A DNA stretch of 64,000 nt from CAYVVT01 sp964454335 (GCA_964454335.1 CAYVVT010000001.1:186001-250000), one strand, 5' to 3'. Shown: positions 44,061 to 53,119, numbered from the stretch's first letter. Numbers and translations are program-made. Notes: generated by a model from the sequence alone, not told the origin.

Positions 44061-44834
44061 TTATTGACGGGCTTTATCGAGGGTCGATAGCAGTCTGCTT
44101 ACACCCGGGGTACCAGATTTCAGGTAAGTATTCAGCAAAGCTGAGCCAACGATGGCCACATCCGCCCGCTCTTTGAGAAAGGCGATATCCTCTGCACTTG
44201 ACAGTCCGAAGCCCACGGCCAGTGTTGTCTTGAAATGCCGGCGACAACGCTGGAGATATTCGGACAACTCAGAATCCAGATCGGTCTTCTTTCCGGTGAC
44301 CCCTTTCCGGGCCACGGCATAGACCATTCCACTTGCTCTGGGCGCCAGCGATTGCATTCGCTCATCATCTGTATTAGGCGCCACCAGCAGGATGGGCGCC
44401 AGGTCGTGGTCCGGGGCATTCCGGAGGAAGTCGGATTCATGGTCGGGAGGTAGATCAGGAACGATGAAACCGGATAGCCCCGCCTGTTGGAACAATTCCA
44501 GCGCCCGGTTCTCACCCAGGGCCAGAATGGTGTTGAAGTAACCCATCATGAGCACGGGACCGGGGAATGAAGCCGCTGTTTCAGTCAGAAATCCCAGCAC
44601 CTGTTCTACACCAATACCGCTGTCGAGGGCACCCTGGTTTGCCTTGACGAAGAGAGGTCCATCTGCAATGGGTTCGGAGAAAGGGATCTGGACCTCAAGT
44701 ATCCCGACGCCTTCCTGGGCCATGACCTTCACGAGTTCCCGGTTCTCATCCAGGGAAGGGTAACCGGCAATGACGTGCGTCATGAGACTGAGGCGCTGCT
44801 GGTCGCGCAACTGCTGGAGGCGTTCAATCTGCAT
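44061..44834 (-). CDS. trpA: Tryptophan synthase alpha chain
   Basis: A 257-aa TIM-barrel subunit that cleaves indole-3-glycerol phosphate to indole, which passes to TrpB. Family motifs: SLMTHVIAGYP, GVGILEVQIPFSEPIADGP (catalytic Glu and Asp region), ALELFQQAGLSGFIVPDLP, ARKGVTGKK and AVGFGLSSAEDIAF, VAIVGSALL. The frame extends further upstream in the trpB coding strand; ATG 44834 is chosen because it gives the normal length and overlaps trpB by 11 bp. Confidence 0.96.
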   Translation of the reverse strand: MQIERLQQLRDQQRLSLMTHVIAGYPSLDENRELVKVMAQEGVGILEVQIPFSEPIADGPLFVKANQGALDSGIGVEQVLGFLTETAASFPGPVLMMGYFNTILALGENRALELFQQAGLSGFIVPDLPPDHESDFLRNAPDHDLAPILLVAPNTDDERMQSLAPRASGMVYAVARKGVTGKKTDLDSELSEYLQRCRRHFKTTLAVGFGLSSAEDIAFLKERADVAIVGSALLNTYLKSGTPGVSRLLSTLDKARQ

Positions 44835-46083
44835 CTTCACTTCCGATCTGTTCTGCGAGAAACGCACGCCACTCCCGGGGATCGAAAATATTGGCCATGT
44901 TGAAGATATCCTTATCCCCCCGCCCTGAGAGATTGACCAGAAGTGTATTTTCCGGGGAAAGACTGGGGGCGTCAGCGATTGCTGCCGCCAGGCCATGTGC
45001 GCTCTCTAGCGCTGGAATGATCCCTTCCGTATTCATGAGCAGTTCAGTGGCTGCCGTAGTCTCGTCATCGGTGGCCGTTGTGAACTGTACCCGGTCTCGC
45101 GTGTGAAGATGAGACAGGACGGGGCTGATCCCGATGTAGTCCAGACCGGCTGCAATGGAGTATGTGTCATTCATCTGTCCATCCGTGTTGGACAGGAAGT
45201 AACTCTTATAACCGTGTGCAACACCGATCTTCCCTGCGGATGTGGCCAGCCGGGCGGCATGGGATTGTGTATCCGTACCCTGGCCACCAGCCTCTGCGCC
45301 TATGAGCAGAACCTGCGGATTATGGAGAAAACCCTGAAAGATCCCCAGGGCGTTGGAACCGCCACCTACGCAGGCATAGACCCGGTCTGGATCCCGCCCG
45401 AGCAGTTGCCGCATCTGTACAGCGCACTCCTTACCGATGACACTCTGAAACCACATGACCAGGGCAGGAAAAGGATGGGGACCTGCTGCGGTACCCAGTA
45501 GATAATGTGTATCCTCAAAGCTCTCGATCCAGTCCCGCAGGGCAGCGTTGATGGCATCCTTGAGGGTCTGGGTGCCCTCCTCTACCGTGATGACCTCAGC
45601 ACCCATGCGGCGCATCCAGAACACATTGGGGTGCTGTCGCTGAACATCCTCAGCACCCATATAGATGGTGCAATCGAGACCAAACCTTGCTGCGATCATC
45701 GCGGTGGCCACGCCATGCTGGCCTGCACCGGTCTCTGCGATGAGGCGCGTTTTGTTCATCCGTTTTGCCAGTAGGGCCTGACCGACCACGTTGTTCAGCT
45801 TGTGGGCCCCGGTTTGGTTCAGATCCTCACGCTTGAGATAGATCTTGGCCCCCCCCAGTTGAGCAGAGAGATTGTGCAAGGGTGTTATGGGCGTAGGACG
45901 GCATGAATACTGCGTCAATTCAGTTATGAAGCTGTCCCAGAAATCCTGATCATTGCTAATCTCCCGGAAATTTTGCTCAAGCTGCTGCAGGACTGGACGC
46001 AGGATCTCAGGGACGAAGGCACCACCGAATTCACCGTAGAAACCATTAATATCGGGCACGATAATATCGTTAGAGATATTCAC
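44824..46083 (-). CDS. trpB: Tryptophan synthase beta chain
   Basis: A 419-aa PLP enzyme that condenses indole with serine to give tryptophan. N-terminal GFYGEFGGAFVPEIL, YLKREDLNQTGAHKLNNVVGQALLAKRM with PLP Lys in HKLNN, ETGAGQHGVA and CVGGGSNALGIF (phosphate-binding glycine loop). AYSIAAGLDYIGISPVLSHL-like block and GRGDKDIFN near the end complete the family set. Overlaps trpF and trpA by 4 and 11 bp. Confidence 0.97.
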   Translation of the reverse strand: MNISNDIIVPDINGFYGEFGGAFVPEILRPVLQQLEQNFREISNDQDFWDSFITELTQYSCRPTPITPLHNLSAQLGGAKIYLKREDLNQTGAHKLNNVVGQALLAKRMNKTRLIAETGAGQHGVATAMIAARFGLDCTIYMGAEDVQRQHPNVFWMRRMGAEVITVEEGTQTLKDAINAALRDWIESFEDTHYLLGTAAGPHPFPALVMWFQSVIGKECAVQMRQLLGRDPDRVYACVGGGSNALGIFQGFLHNPQVLLIGAEAGGQGTDTQSHAARLATSAGKIGVAHGYKSYFLSNTDGQMNDTYSIAAGLDYIGISPVLSHLHTRDRVQFTTATDDETTAATELLMNTEGIIPALESAHGLAAAIADAPSLSPENTLLVNLSGRGDKDIFNMANIFDPREWRAFLAEQIGSEDAD

Positions 46084-46724
46084 TGGATCTCTCCTGATAA
46101 ACTTGCGTCAGCTTTTCGGACGGCTTCCACATAGCTGCTGATGCGATTATGATCCTTGATTCCAGGCGACTGCTCAAGCTGACTGCTGGCATCGACGCCG
46201 TAGGGACGATAAAGACGCACCAGTTCGCCGACATTATGCGGGCCTACACCTCCGGCAACGATCAGACGGGATACATCCAGATTCTGGAGTATAGACCATT
46301 CGAATAATTTACCAGTCCCACCATGAAAGCCCTTGATGGCAGTATCGAGCAGCACATGATCCGCAGGTAACTGGAAGACGGAGTGATTGAAGCTTCCATC
46401 AGGCAGCACGCGAATGGCCTGGATCACCGGGCAGATCTTCCGGATGGCTTTTATACGTCCTTCATCAGGAGCACCATGTAATTGTACCAGATCGAGTTTC
46501 AGCAGTTTCGTAAGATCCATGATCTCATCGATGGATTCCTCGGTAAAGACACCGACGGACTGAACAGAACCCGGCAGGCCCTGGCGGATCTGAAAGGCAT
46601 CCTGGGGGGCGACACGCCGGGGACTCTCCGTCAGAATGAGTCCAACGGCATTCGCACCGAATTGCACGGCCGCCCGGGCGTCTTCCAGACGTGTTATGCC
46701 ACAGATCTTTACCCAAGTACTCAT
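46080..46724 (-). CDS. trpF: Phosphoribosylanthranilate isomerase
   Basis: A 214-aa (beta/alpha)8 enzyme converting PRA to CdRP. KICGITRLEDARAAVQFGANAVGLI contains the conserved Cys general base; SPRRVAPQDAFQI, VQLHGAP, LLDTAIKGFHGGTGKLFEW, LIVAGGVGPHNVGELV and GVDASSQLEQSPGIKD. Encoded separately from trpC, here with a 4-bp overlap. Confidence 0.96.
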   Translation of the reverse strand: MSTWVKICGITRLEDARAAVQFGANAVGLILTESPRRVAPQDAFQIRQGLPGSVQSVGVFTEESIDEIMDLTKLLKLDLVQLHGAPDEGRIKAIRKICPVIQAIRVLPDGSFNHSVFQLPADHVLLDTAIKGFHGGTGKLFEWSILQNLDVSRLIVAGGVGPHNVGELVRLYRPYGVDASSQLEQSPGIKDHNRISSYVEAVRKADASLSGEIQ

Positions 46725-47497
46725 GGACGGTTCTCCAATTGATGGGACAGAATGTTCAGCCCCTTGTCGCGCATGAGGCCCTCACCAACCAGAGCGGCAT
46801 CAAAACCAGCGGTTGCCATTCTATGCAGATCATCCCTGTTGAGGATCCCACTTTCACTTACGGTTAAACAATCTCTCGGGATTTCTGCTTTCAAATTAAG
46901 ACTGGTATTCAGATCAACCTCGAATGTTTTCAGATTGCGGTTATTGATACCGATGATCCTGGCTCCAGCCCGAATAGCGGTTTCCAGCTCGTCCCGATCA
47001 TGGACTTCAACCAGGCAGTCAAGACCCAGTTCCCGGCCAAAGTGGATCAGGGAGCTTAAGGTGGCCCTGGAATGTAACGCGACAATGAGCAGGTAGGCAC
47101 TTGCTCCCAGGACAAATGCCTCGAGGATCTGATAGTGATCGATGATGAAGTCCTTACGTAACAGTGGACAGCTTGTTGCTTCTGCGGCCAGTGAAAGATC
47201 CTCCCGGGAGCCCTTGAAAAAATCCCGTTCGGTAAGCACTGAGATGGCAGCAGCCCCGGCATCTGAATAATCGGATGCTATTTGCGATACATCTGCGTCG
47301 AGCATGATATCGCCTGCGGAGGGCGAAGCTTTCTTTATCTCGGCAATGATGCCAAGCCCTGGACGGGCTAATGCTGATTCAAACGAAGAAGGTCTCGATA
47401 CACCACCTGCCTCCTCCTCCAGTGCGGCCAGAGGCATCTTTTGCTTATCCTCGATGAGACGATTTGCAACGGCAGCCATGATCTCATCCAGGATCAT
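46721..47497 (-). CDS. trpC: Indole-3-glycerol phosphate synthase
   Basis: A 258-aa TIM-barrel enzyme that closes the indole ring from CdRP. IIAEIKKASPSAGDI holds the catalytic Lys; ISVLTERDFFKGSREDL, LLRKDFIIDHYQILEAFVLGASAYLLIVAL, CLVEVHDRDELETAIRAGARIIGINNRNLKTFEVDL and VSESGILNRDDLHRMATAGFDAALVGEGLM are all standard. Length normal; 4-bp overlaps with neighbours. Confidence 0.97.
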   Translation of the reverse strand: MILDEIMAAVANRLIEDKQKMPLAALEEEAGGVSRPSSFESALARPGLGIIAEIKKASPSAGDIMLDADVSQIASDYSDAGAAAISVLTERDFFKGSREDLSLAAEATSCPLLRKDFIIDHYQILEAFVLGASAYLLIVALHSRATLSSLIHFGRELGLDCLVEVHDRDELETAIRAGARIIGINNRNLKTFEVDLNTSLNLKAEIPRDCLTVSESGILNRDDLHRMATAGFDAALVGEGLMRDKGLNILSHQLENRP

Positions 47498-48525
47498 TCC
47501 CCATCTCCTGCAGATGATGTGCTCATTTCCTGAAGCTGCTGCAGTTTCTGAAGGGCTTTGCCCTCCTGTACTGAATCGACGGCTGCAGCCAGAGCATCTG
47601 CCATGGAAATACCATCCCGGCCCACATAGATGGCCAGAGCTGCATTCAACAGGGAGATATCCAGTTTTGGTCCCGGCTCTCCCTCCAGAATGGACCGCGT
47701 GATCTGCGCATTTTCCGGGGCACCTCCACCGGTAAAAGCAGAAGCTTGCGCCAGCGGTAGGCCCAGCTCAGCCGGATCAAGTGAATATTCACGAATGTTA
47801 CCATGATCCAGTTCAACGATCTGAGTATTGCCTGTGAGCGTGGCCTCGTCAAGACCATCGCTGCCATGAAGGACCAACACCCGTTCACTGCCCAGTTCCC
47901 TGAGTAAGTCTGCGACAAAATGCAGTTTCTCGGCGGCAAAGACCCCGATGATCTGGTGCCTGGCATTGAAGGGGTTCAGCATAGGTCCCAGCAGATTGAA
48001 AATGGTCCGGATGCCCAGGGCTTTACGTGCCGGTGCGGCATGGCGCATGGATGGATGGAAGAGCGGGGCGAAACAGAATCCAAGGCCCAGTTCATTCACA
48101 CATCGCTCCACCTGATCCATGGGCATCTGGATATCCACCTGCAAGGCTTCCAGCAGATCGGCGCTACCGCACTTGCTGGAGACCGAGCGGTTATGATGTT
48201 TGGCAACAGCGACACCAGCACCGGCGGTAATGAATGCTGCAGTGGTGCTGATATTGAATGTATGTGCACCATCTCCACCGGTCCCGCAGGTATCAACAAC
48301 GCGGATATCTGCATGCAGGTGGGTTGCCACATCACGCATGGCCCGGACAAAACCTTTTACCTCGCTGAGGCTTTCACCCTTGGCCAGAAGAGCTGTAAGT
48401 AATCCGGCCAACTGTTCTGGCTTGAGCTCTCCTTCGAGGATCTCACGCATGAGATCGTAAGCGCCAGACTCGCTGATATCCTTACCATCGATGATGTGCA
48501 GCAGGTGTTCCTTGAACTGTGACAT
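47494..48525 (-). CDS. trpD: Anthranilate phosphoribosyltransferase
   Basis: A 343-aa enzyme transferring phosphoribose to anthranilate. Glycine-rich PRPP motif DTCGTGGDGAHTFNIST, followed by GAGVAVAKHHNRSVSSKCGSADLLEAL, FAPLFHPSMRHAAPARKALGIRTIFNLLGP with conserved Arg, and VLHGSDGLDEATLTG. Not fused to trpG; separated from trpG by 1 bp, with normal length. Confidence 0.97.
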   Translation of the reverse strand: MSQFKEHLLHIIDGKDISESGAYDLMREILEGELKPEQLAGLLTALLAKGESLSEVKGFVRAMRDVATHLHADIRVVDTCGTGGDGAHTFNISTTAAFITAGAGVAVAKHHNRSVSSKCGSADLLEALQVDIQMPMDQVERCVNELGLGFCFAPLFHPSMRHAAPARKALGIRTIFNLLGPMLNPFNARHQIIGVFAAEKLHFVADLLRELGSERVLVLHGSDGLDEATLTGNTQIVELDHGNIREYSLDPAELGLPLAQASAFTGGGAPENAQITRSILEGEPGPKLDISLLNAALAIYVGRDGISMADALAAAVDSVQEGKALQKLQQLQEMSTSSAGDGE

Positions 48526-48526
48526 A

Positions 48527-49102
48527 TCAATTCTCCTGTGAGATCATGAGGAAATTCTGGATGATGGTATCACCGTACTCGGTGAGAATGGACTCCGGAT
48601 GGAATTGAACGCCGTAAACGGGATACTGCCGATGCCGCAGTGCCATGAGTTGACCATCCCCTGAACTTGCCAGTGGTTCAAGTTCGGGAGGTAGACCATC
48701 ACCAGAGACCATGAGAGAGTGATAGCGACCGGCCTGGAAAGGATTGGGTACGTTGGCGAATATCGCCCGGCCTTCATGGAAGACGGGCTTGGCCTTGCCA
48801 TGAACAAGTTGATGTGCTGACAGAACCTTCGCACCAAAGACCTGGCCAATGGCCTGATGTCCCAGACAAACCCCCAGAATGGGGATATCCGGACCCAGAT
48901 CCCGGATAAGCTGCTCAGATATACCTGCATTCTCCGGTCGACCGGGACCCGGCGAGATGATGATGTGGCTGGGGCTCTGGTCCCGAATCTCTTCCACCAT
49001 TAGTGCATCGTTCCGCACCACTCTGACCTCATAGCCCATGGCCCCGATCTGGTGTACCAGGTTATAGGTAAATGAATCATAGTTATCGATAACCAGTACC
49101 AT
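48527..49102 (-). CDS. trpG: Anthranilate synthase glutamine amidotransferase subunit
   Basis: A 191-aa class I amidotransferase that supplies ammonia to TrpE. IDNYDSFTYNLVHQIG, IISPGPGRPENAG, GVCLGHQAIGQVFG with catalytic Cys, and VQFHPESILTEYG with catalytic His and Glu. The frame is longer upstream within trpE; ATG 49102 is chosen for length. It begins 1 bp after trpE. Such subunits can serve also PabB; context indicates TrpE here. Confidence 0.96.
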   Translation of the reverse strand: MVLVIDNYDSFTYNLVHQIGAMGYEVRVVRNDALMVEEIRDQSPSHIIISPGPGRPENAGISEQLIRDLGPDIPILGVCLGHQAIGQVFGAKVLSAHQLVHGKAKPVFHEGRAIFANVPNPFQAGRYHSLMVSGDGLPPELEPLASSGDGQLMALRHRQYPVYGVQFHPESILTEYGDTIIQNFLMISQEN

Positions 49103-49103
49103 C

Positions 49104-50534
49104 TCAGTCCTCTCCCAGCAGAATGTGGGCGAAGATCCGGCCCTTGTTCTCAGTCTCTTTGAATTCGAGTTCGGATCTTGAATCTGCAACGATCCCTGCG
49201 CCGGCCTGCCACCAACTCGATCTCTCATTGCCTACCAGGGTCCGTATGGCGATACAGGTATCACTGTTTCCGGCAAAGTCGAAATATCCGATGGCGCCGG
49301 CATAGGGTCCCCGGCGCTGTTCTTCGAGTTCATTGATGATCTCAACAGCCCGGATCTTGGGTGCCCCGCTCACGGTCCCGGCAGGAAAACATGCCTTGAA
49401 TACATCAATGGCGTCAAAGCCTGTGCGTTTCCTGCCCACCACCGTCGAAACGATGTGCATGACATGCGAAAAGTATTCCAGCTTACGATATTCCTGGACC
49501 TTCACGCTGCCCATTTCGGATACGCGCCCTACATCATTGCGACCCAGGTCCACCAGCATGTCGTGTTCAGCCAGTTCCTTCTCATCGCCAAGCAATTCCT
49601 CACCCAGAGCCCGTTCCTCCACAGGATCTTTCCCCCGTCTACGGGTTCCGGCAATGGGCCGCATAAGAACCTCATTGCCTTCACACTTCACCATGGTCTC
49701 GGGAGAAGCTCCCAGGATGTTCAGACCGGGCAGCTCCAGCAGGTACATGTAGGGACTGGGATTGATCCGGCGAAGCTCGCGGTAGACCTCCAATGGGTCT
49801 GCTGGCTCATCCAGGGTCTTTCGTCTTGAGAGGACTGCCTGAAAAATATCACCGGCCTGGATATAATCCCGGATCGCCTCCACCCGGGGTTTGAAATCGG
49901 CCACGGTAGTGGTCCTGATCCGGGATGCACCATCGCCGGTTGTTACACCTGGGGCGGAAAGGTCAGGCTTAGATGAAACCAGGTCTGCAGTGAGCTTGTC
50001 AAGCTTTTGGTCGAGTGCGGGACCGGCCACATTTCTGGATGGTTCATGTATGATGAGTTCCAGAGTATGATGATAATTATCGAAGCGGATTACCGTACCC
50101 GGCAGGATCAACAGCACATCGGGTGGATCTTCCTTCCCGGCCCGGGGAAATGTTACAGAAGGCTCGATATATTTGAATGTCTCAAAGCCCAGATACCCGG
50201 CCAGGAAACCTGTAAAAAAGGGTTTGACCTCGGGAAAATCAATTTCCGCGAGGAGGGTTTGAATATGGTCGAAAGGATCTCCGTCCAGCTCAATTGGCGC
50301 CGGCAGAATGGACCCTTCCAGATAAGAGACACCGTTTCGATGTGTAAAAGTAAGGAGCGGCTCGCAGGCAACGACGGTATAACGACTGGTACGGCCGCTG
50401 CCTTCCATACTTTCAAAAAGGATGCTGGGGCCATCGTGACGAAGGGATTCATAGCAGGCAATGGGCGTCAGTGTATCTGCCCGTAGCGTTCGCCGGTCAG
50501 TGTGGATCTCAAGTCTTTGTTCAAGAATGTTCAT
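49104..50534 (-). CDS. trpE: Anthranilate synthase component I
   Basis: A 476-aa chorismate-utilising enzyme. N-terminal Trp-feedback region with ILFESMEGSGRTSRYTVVAC (SMEG equivalent of the LLES binding motif). The chorismate domain includes YIQAGDIFQAVLSRR, PSPYMYLLELPG, GASPETMVKCEGNEVLMRPIAGTRRRG, DEKELAEHDMLVDLGRNDVGR, FPAGTVSGAPKIRAVEIINELE and GPYAGAIGYFDF. It is expected to be inhibited by tryptophan. Expression is set by the attenuator directly upstream. Confidence 0.97.
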   Translation of the reverse strand: MNILEQRLEIHTDRRTLRADTLTPIACYESLRHDGPSILFESMEGSGRTSRYTVVACEPLLTFTHRNGVSYLEGSILPAPIELDGDPFDHIQTLLAEIDFPEVKPFFTGFLAGYLGFETFKYIEPSVTFPRAGKEDPPDVLLILPGTVIRFDNYHHTLELIIHEPSRNVAGPALDQKLDKLTADLVSSKPDLSAPGVTTGDGASRIRTTTVADFKPRVEAIRDYIQAGDIFQAVLSRRKTLDEPADPLEVYRELRRINPSPYMYLLELPGLNILGASPETMVKCEGNEVLMRPIAGTRRRGKDPVEERALGEELLGDEKELAEHDMLVDLGRNDVGRVSEMGSVKVQEYRKLEYFSHVMHIVSTVVGRKRTGFDAIDVFKACFPAGTVSGAPKIRAVEIINELEEQRRGPYAGAIGYFDFAGNSDTCIAIRTLVGNERSSWWQAGAGIVADSRSELEFKETENKGRIFAHILLGED

Positions 50535-50551
50535 GTGCTTTCGCTTTATTC

Positions 50552-50589
50552 AAAAAAAAAGGCTGTGAACATGTCTGCCCACAGCCTTT
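50552..50589 (-). terminator. trp operon attenuator (intrinsic terminator hairpin)
   Basis: On the minus strand, AAAGGCTGTG and CACAGCCTTT pair over a 12-nt loop, followed by a T-run (A9 in plus notation at 50552-50560). It is located between a Trp-rich leader peptide and trpE, 17 bp before the trpE start, so it can stop transcription before the structural genes when Trp is abundant. Confidence 0.9.
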
Positions 50590-50610
50590 GTCATTCAATC
50601 CTCAGCGATG

Positions 50611-50688
50611 CTAGGATGTCATCAACAACCCTCTGGGCGATAGGTGATCAAACCACCACCAGCTCTGCCAGGACCATTTTAACGTCAT
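50611..50688 (-). CDS. trpL: trp leader peptide (attenuation)
   Basis: A 25-aa open frame that is too small for usual gene calling. The peptide starts MTLKWSWQSWWWF and carries Trp at codons 5, 7, 10, 11 and 12, then ends with TAG. Such density of a rare amino acid before trpE is diagnostic of attenuation leaders. An in-frame ATG nine bases upstream (50697) is an alternative start; no strong Shine-Dalgarno is visible. Ribosome stalling at the Trp codons would favour an antiterminator, for instance TGGGC at 50634-50638 pairing with GCCCA at 50577-50581. Confidence 0.85.
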   Translation of the reverse strand: MTLKWSWQSWWWFDHLSPRGLLMTS

Positions 50689-50775
50689 TTTCTGCATCGC
50701 GGGGAAAATTAAGACCTAAAAAATCTCATTATCAAAACAAAAATCATCACAAAAGCGAGTATGTGATCTGAAAGC

Positions 50776-50799
50776 AAAGCCCCGCTGGAGCGGGGCTTT
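50776..50799. terminator. Intrinsic terminator of FecR-domain protein gene
   Basis: Perfect hairpin AAAGCCCCGCT/AGCGGGGCTTT with minimal loop, followed on the minus strand by TTTGC. It lies about 30 bp beyond the stop of the FecR/barrel gene and before the trp leader region. Confidence 0.85.
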
Positions 50800-50830
50800 G
50801 ATGTTCATTCCGCAGGATCTGAGATCAGGT

Positions 50831-53119
50831 TTAAAAGGAAAATCCTGTCTCGATGCTGGTTTGAGCGATGATCTCGCCGGCTTCCGGATCCTTGTCGATG
50901 CTGCCATCACCATTCAGGTCAAGATAGCTCTGCAGGAATCTCCAGGTCAGAGTTGCACCGCCACCAATCTCTATGGTGGCATGGTAACCAAGGAGTGTTC
51001 CCTCGCTGACAAAGTCGAAAGGATCATCCACGTTCATTCTCAGAATGTAGGCGTTGGCTTCCTTAACCTTGGGGATTAGATCCGGTGCGATCCCGATAAC
51101 ACCCTGGATGCCTTTGATTTCGCCATCGTCTGATGTCATATGCTGATAACCGGCTTGGGCGGTGACCAAATCGAGAATATTGGCGCCCAGGCTTCCGAAA
51201 ACACCCATCATGGATTCCGTGCTATAAAGGCGTTCATAACGGGTCTGAGGTTGTAATCCGGTATTTCCTTCATAGTTCACGAAGGCAACTCGCTCCAGGT
51301 CGTAATTCCGGTCCCATAAGCCGAAAACAAAATTACCTGTAGTATACCTTGCTTCCAGACTAGCAGTGATGATATTGAAGATATTGGAACGCAGACCCAG
51401 AGGAACCGCTCCGATACCTTTCTCGATGCTCTCAAGTTTCATTTCATCTGTGGCCTCGTCATAGAGGAGAACCTTTCCAGCATACAAGCCACCTTCGGCG
51501 TAAGCGACCAGATTGAATTTCTCCATACCGATAAGTGGATACGAGATATCGGCACTAATACCTGTGAGTCCGTGTTCGTTGGCATGCGCGTCGAAGGGAT
51601 CGGCTGCCAAAAGTTCAGTGGGGAACGAACTGGGATCGGATTTATCCGGGAGGTTTGGATCATTGTTCGCAATGGTCACATCCTGAGAATTATCAGTATA
51701 ACCATTGCCATCCCGGTCCGGATCAAAGAAGTCAACAACCTTATCTCCATCGGTATCGACGTTCTTCCTGGGCTCACCAGGATAGGCTGTTTCCGGGGAT
51801 CCATCCATGAGATCTGGATATCCATCACCGTCAGTGTCTTTCAAACCAAGATATTGATTCTGGTCTAGGACCATCGTTCCACCAATAGTCAGTTTACCTA
51901 AAGAGTAGGTTCCGCGAAGTGCCGCGACACCAAAACCAAAATCGGGGTTTGTAGTAAACTCCTTGTAATCGGCGATCACGAATTCAGCACCGATGTTTCC
52001 GAACTTGGCACCTATATGATGGCCTGTTTTACGAACGGATGGATATTGCATCATGTTGGAGTAGCCATTCATGAACAGGCCATAGCCCAACACAACGTTG
52101 TCCAGTGTTCCTACACGAATGTACAGTGGATCACCCTGCTGGCCCCAACGCACGTACAGGATCTTATCAATGACGTCCTTGAATTCGTTCCACTCCTCAT
52201 CCCGAATGTTTCCATCGGGATCCATGTAGATCACGAGGTCCAGGCCAACACCGAGTTTACCCACGGAGATGTCAGGACGCAGTGCGATCTGGTTGTAGAG
52301 CACACCGTCGATGGTCACGGCACCAAAACCGGCATCCATGGCCAGGGCGTCGCCAAACAGACCTTCACCTTCTTCGGCTGCCTCTTCCTCTTCGGGTTCT
52401 TCTACTTCGGGTTCGGTTGTGGGAGGTGGTGGAGTCGTGACCACGTCCTCGGGTTCAGCGGTTTCTTCCTCTTCAGTCTCCTCTTCCTCAGGAGCTTCTT
52501 CCTCTTCCACACCTTCACCGTATTCGTCTTCCGGATCCTGAGGGACATCACCCTCTTCAGTAGGAACGGTTTCCACGGTACCATCCACTGTGCTGTTGAC
52601 AGTCTCTCCAGCACCAGCGGAGGTGATCATGCCGGTAAGATTGTTCATGACATCCACCAAACCCTCCAGCACGATGATCTGGTCACCTGTGTTGGGATCT
52701 GTTATGGTCCACCAGTCGGTGCCCTTCACGGAAGCCACGGAGGTGGGAGTGGCGATCTGGAACTCAAAATCCGAACTGGGATCATATTGAGTACGGACCT
52801 GTCCCCCATCCAGGCGAACTGTCAGGCGGGTGCCCATAAGGTCTTCGGCCACGTTCACGGCGATTTCGGTATTGGGACGCAGCTTCACCTGGCTCTTGTC
52901 ATCCAGCAGCAGCAGCACGGCAAAGCTTTCATCGCCGACCTTCAGCATGTCATTCTCTTCCAGGATGGTCCCCATGGTGACACCGGGGGAATAGATCAGA
53001 TCGGCCGCTTTCTGGATCTGGACATCGCCTTGTACCTTTGAAACCACCGCCAGTTTGTCGGCCTGGGCAAAGGGTACCAGGATCAGACCCAACACTAATA
53101 TCGTTACAAGATTTCTCAT
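50831..53119 (-). CDS. FecR-domain / outer-membrane barrel protein with acidic linker
   Basis: A 762-aa exported protein (signal peptide 1-20). Residues about 20-185 resemble a FecR domain (VQGDVQIQKAADLIYSPG; LRPNTEIAVN; TPTSVASVKGTDWW). A linker rich in Glu, Pro and Thr (about 190-260) follows. The rest (260-762) is strand-rich and carries Ca-binding thrombospondin-3-like loops (DTDGDGYPDLMDG; DTDGDKVVDFFDPDRDGNGYTD) and a C-terminal EF-hand-like loop (LNGDGSIDKD), ending in FSF. It is probably a surface or outer-membrane protein. The start has GGGAGA upstream; a longer frame begins at 53161. No FecI/sigma gene is adjacent. Confidence 0.8.
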   Translation of the reverse strand: MRNLVTILVLGLILVPFAQADKLAVVSKVQGDVQIQKAADLIYSPGVTMGTILEENDMLKVGDESFAVLLLLDDKSQVKLRPNTEIAVNVAEDLMGTRLTVRLDGGQVRTQYDPSSDFEFQIATPTSVASVKGTDWWTITDPNTGDQIIVLEGLVDVMNNLTGMITSAGAGETVNSTVDGTVETVPTEEGDVPQDPEDEYGEGVEEEEAPEEEETEEEETAEPEDVVTTPPPPTTEPEVEEPEEEEAAEEGEGLFGDALAMDAGFGAVTIDGVLYNQIALRPDISVGKLGVGLDLVIYMDPDGNIRDEEWNEFKDVIDKILYVRWGQQGDPLYIRVGTLDNVVLGYGLFMNGYSNMMQYPSVRKTGHHIGAKFGNIGAEFVIADYKEFTTNPDFGFGVAALRGTYSLGKLTIGGTMVLDQNQYLGLKDTDGDGYPDLMDGSPETAYPGEPRKNVDTDGDKVVDFFDPDRDGNGYTDNSQDVTIANNDPNLPDKSDPSSFPTELLAADPFDAHANEHGLTGISADISYPLIGMEKFNLVAYAEGGLYAGKVLLYDEATDEMKLESIEKGIGAVPLGLRSNIFNIITASLEARYTTGNFVFGLWDRNYDLERVAFVNYEGNTGLQPQTRYERLYSTESMMGVFGSLGANILDLVTAQAGYQHMTSDDGEIKGIQGVIGIAPDLIPKVKEANAYILRMNVDDPFDFVSEGTLLGYHATIEIGGGATLTWRFLQSYLDLNGDGSIDKDPEAGEIIAQTSIETGFSF

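Noticed and set aside
44835..44996. Extended N-terminus for TrpA
   Set aside because: The extra residues lie inside trpB coding sequence and do not resemble TrpA; ATG 44834 gives standard length.
52016..53041. Long plus-strand open frame opposite the FecR/barrel gene
   Set aside because: It is the antisense shadow of the Glu-rich minus-strand gene; its composition (His, Phe, Leu runs) is unnatural, and the minus-strand protein has signal peptide and domains.
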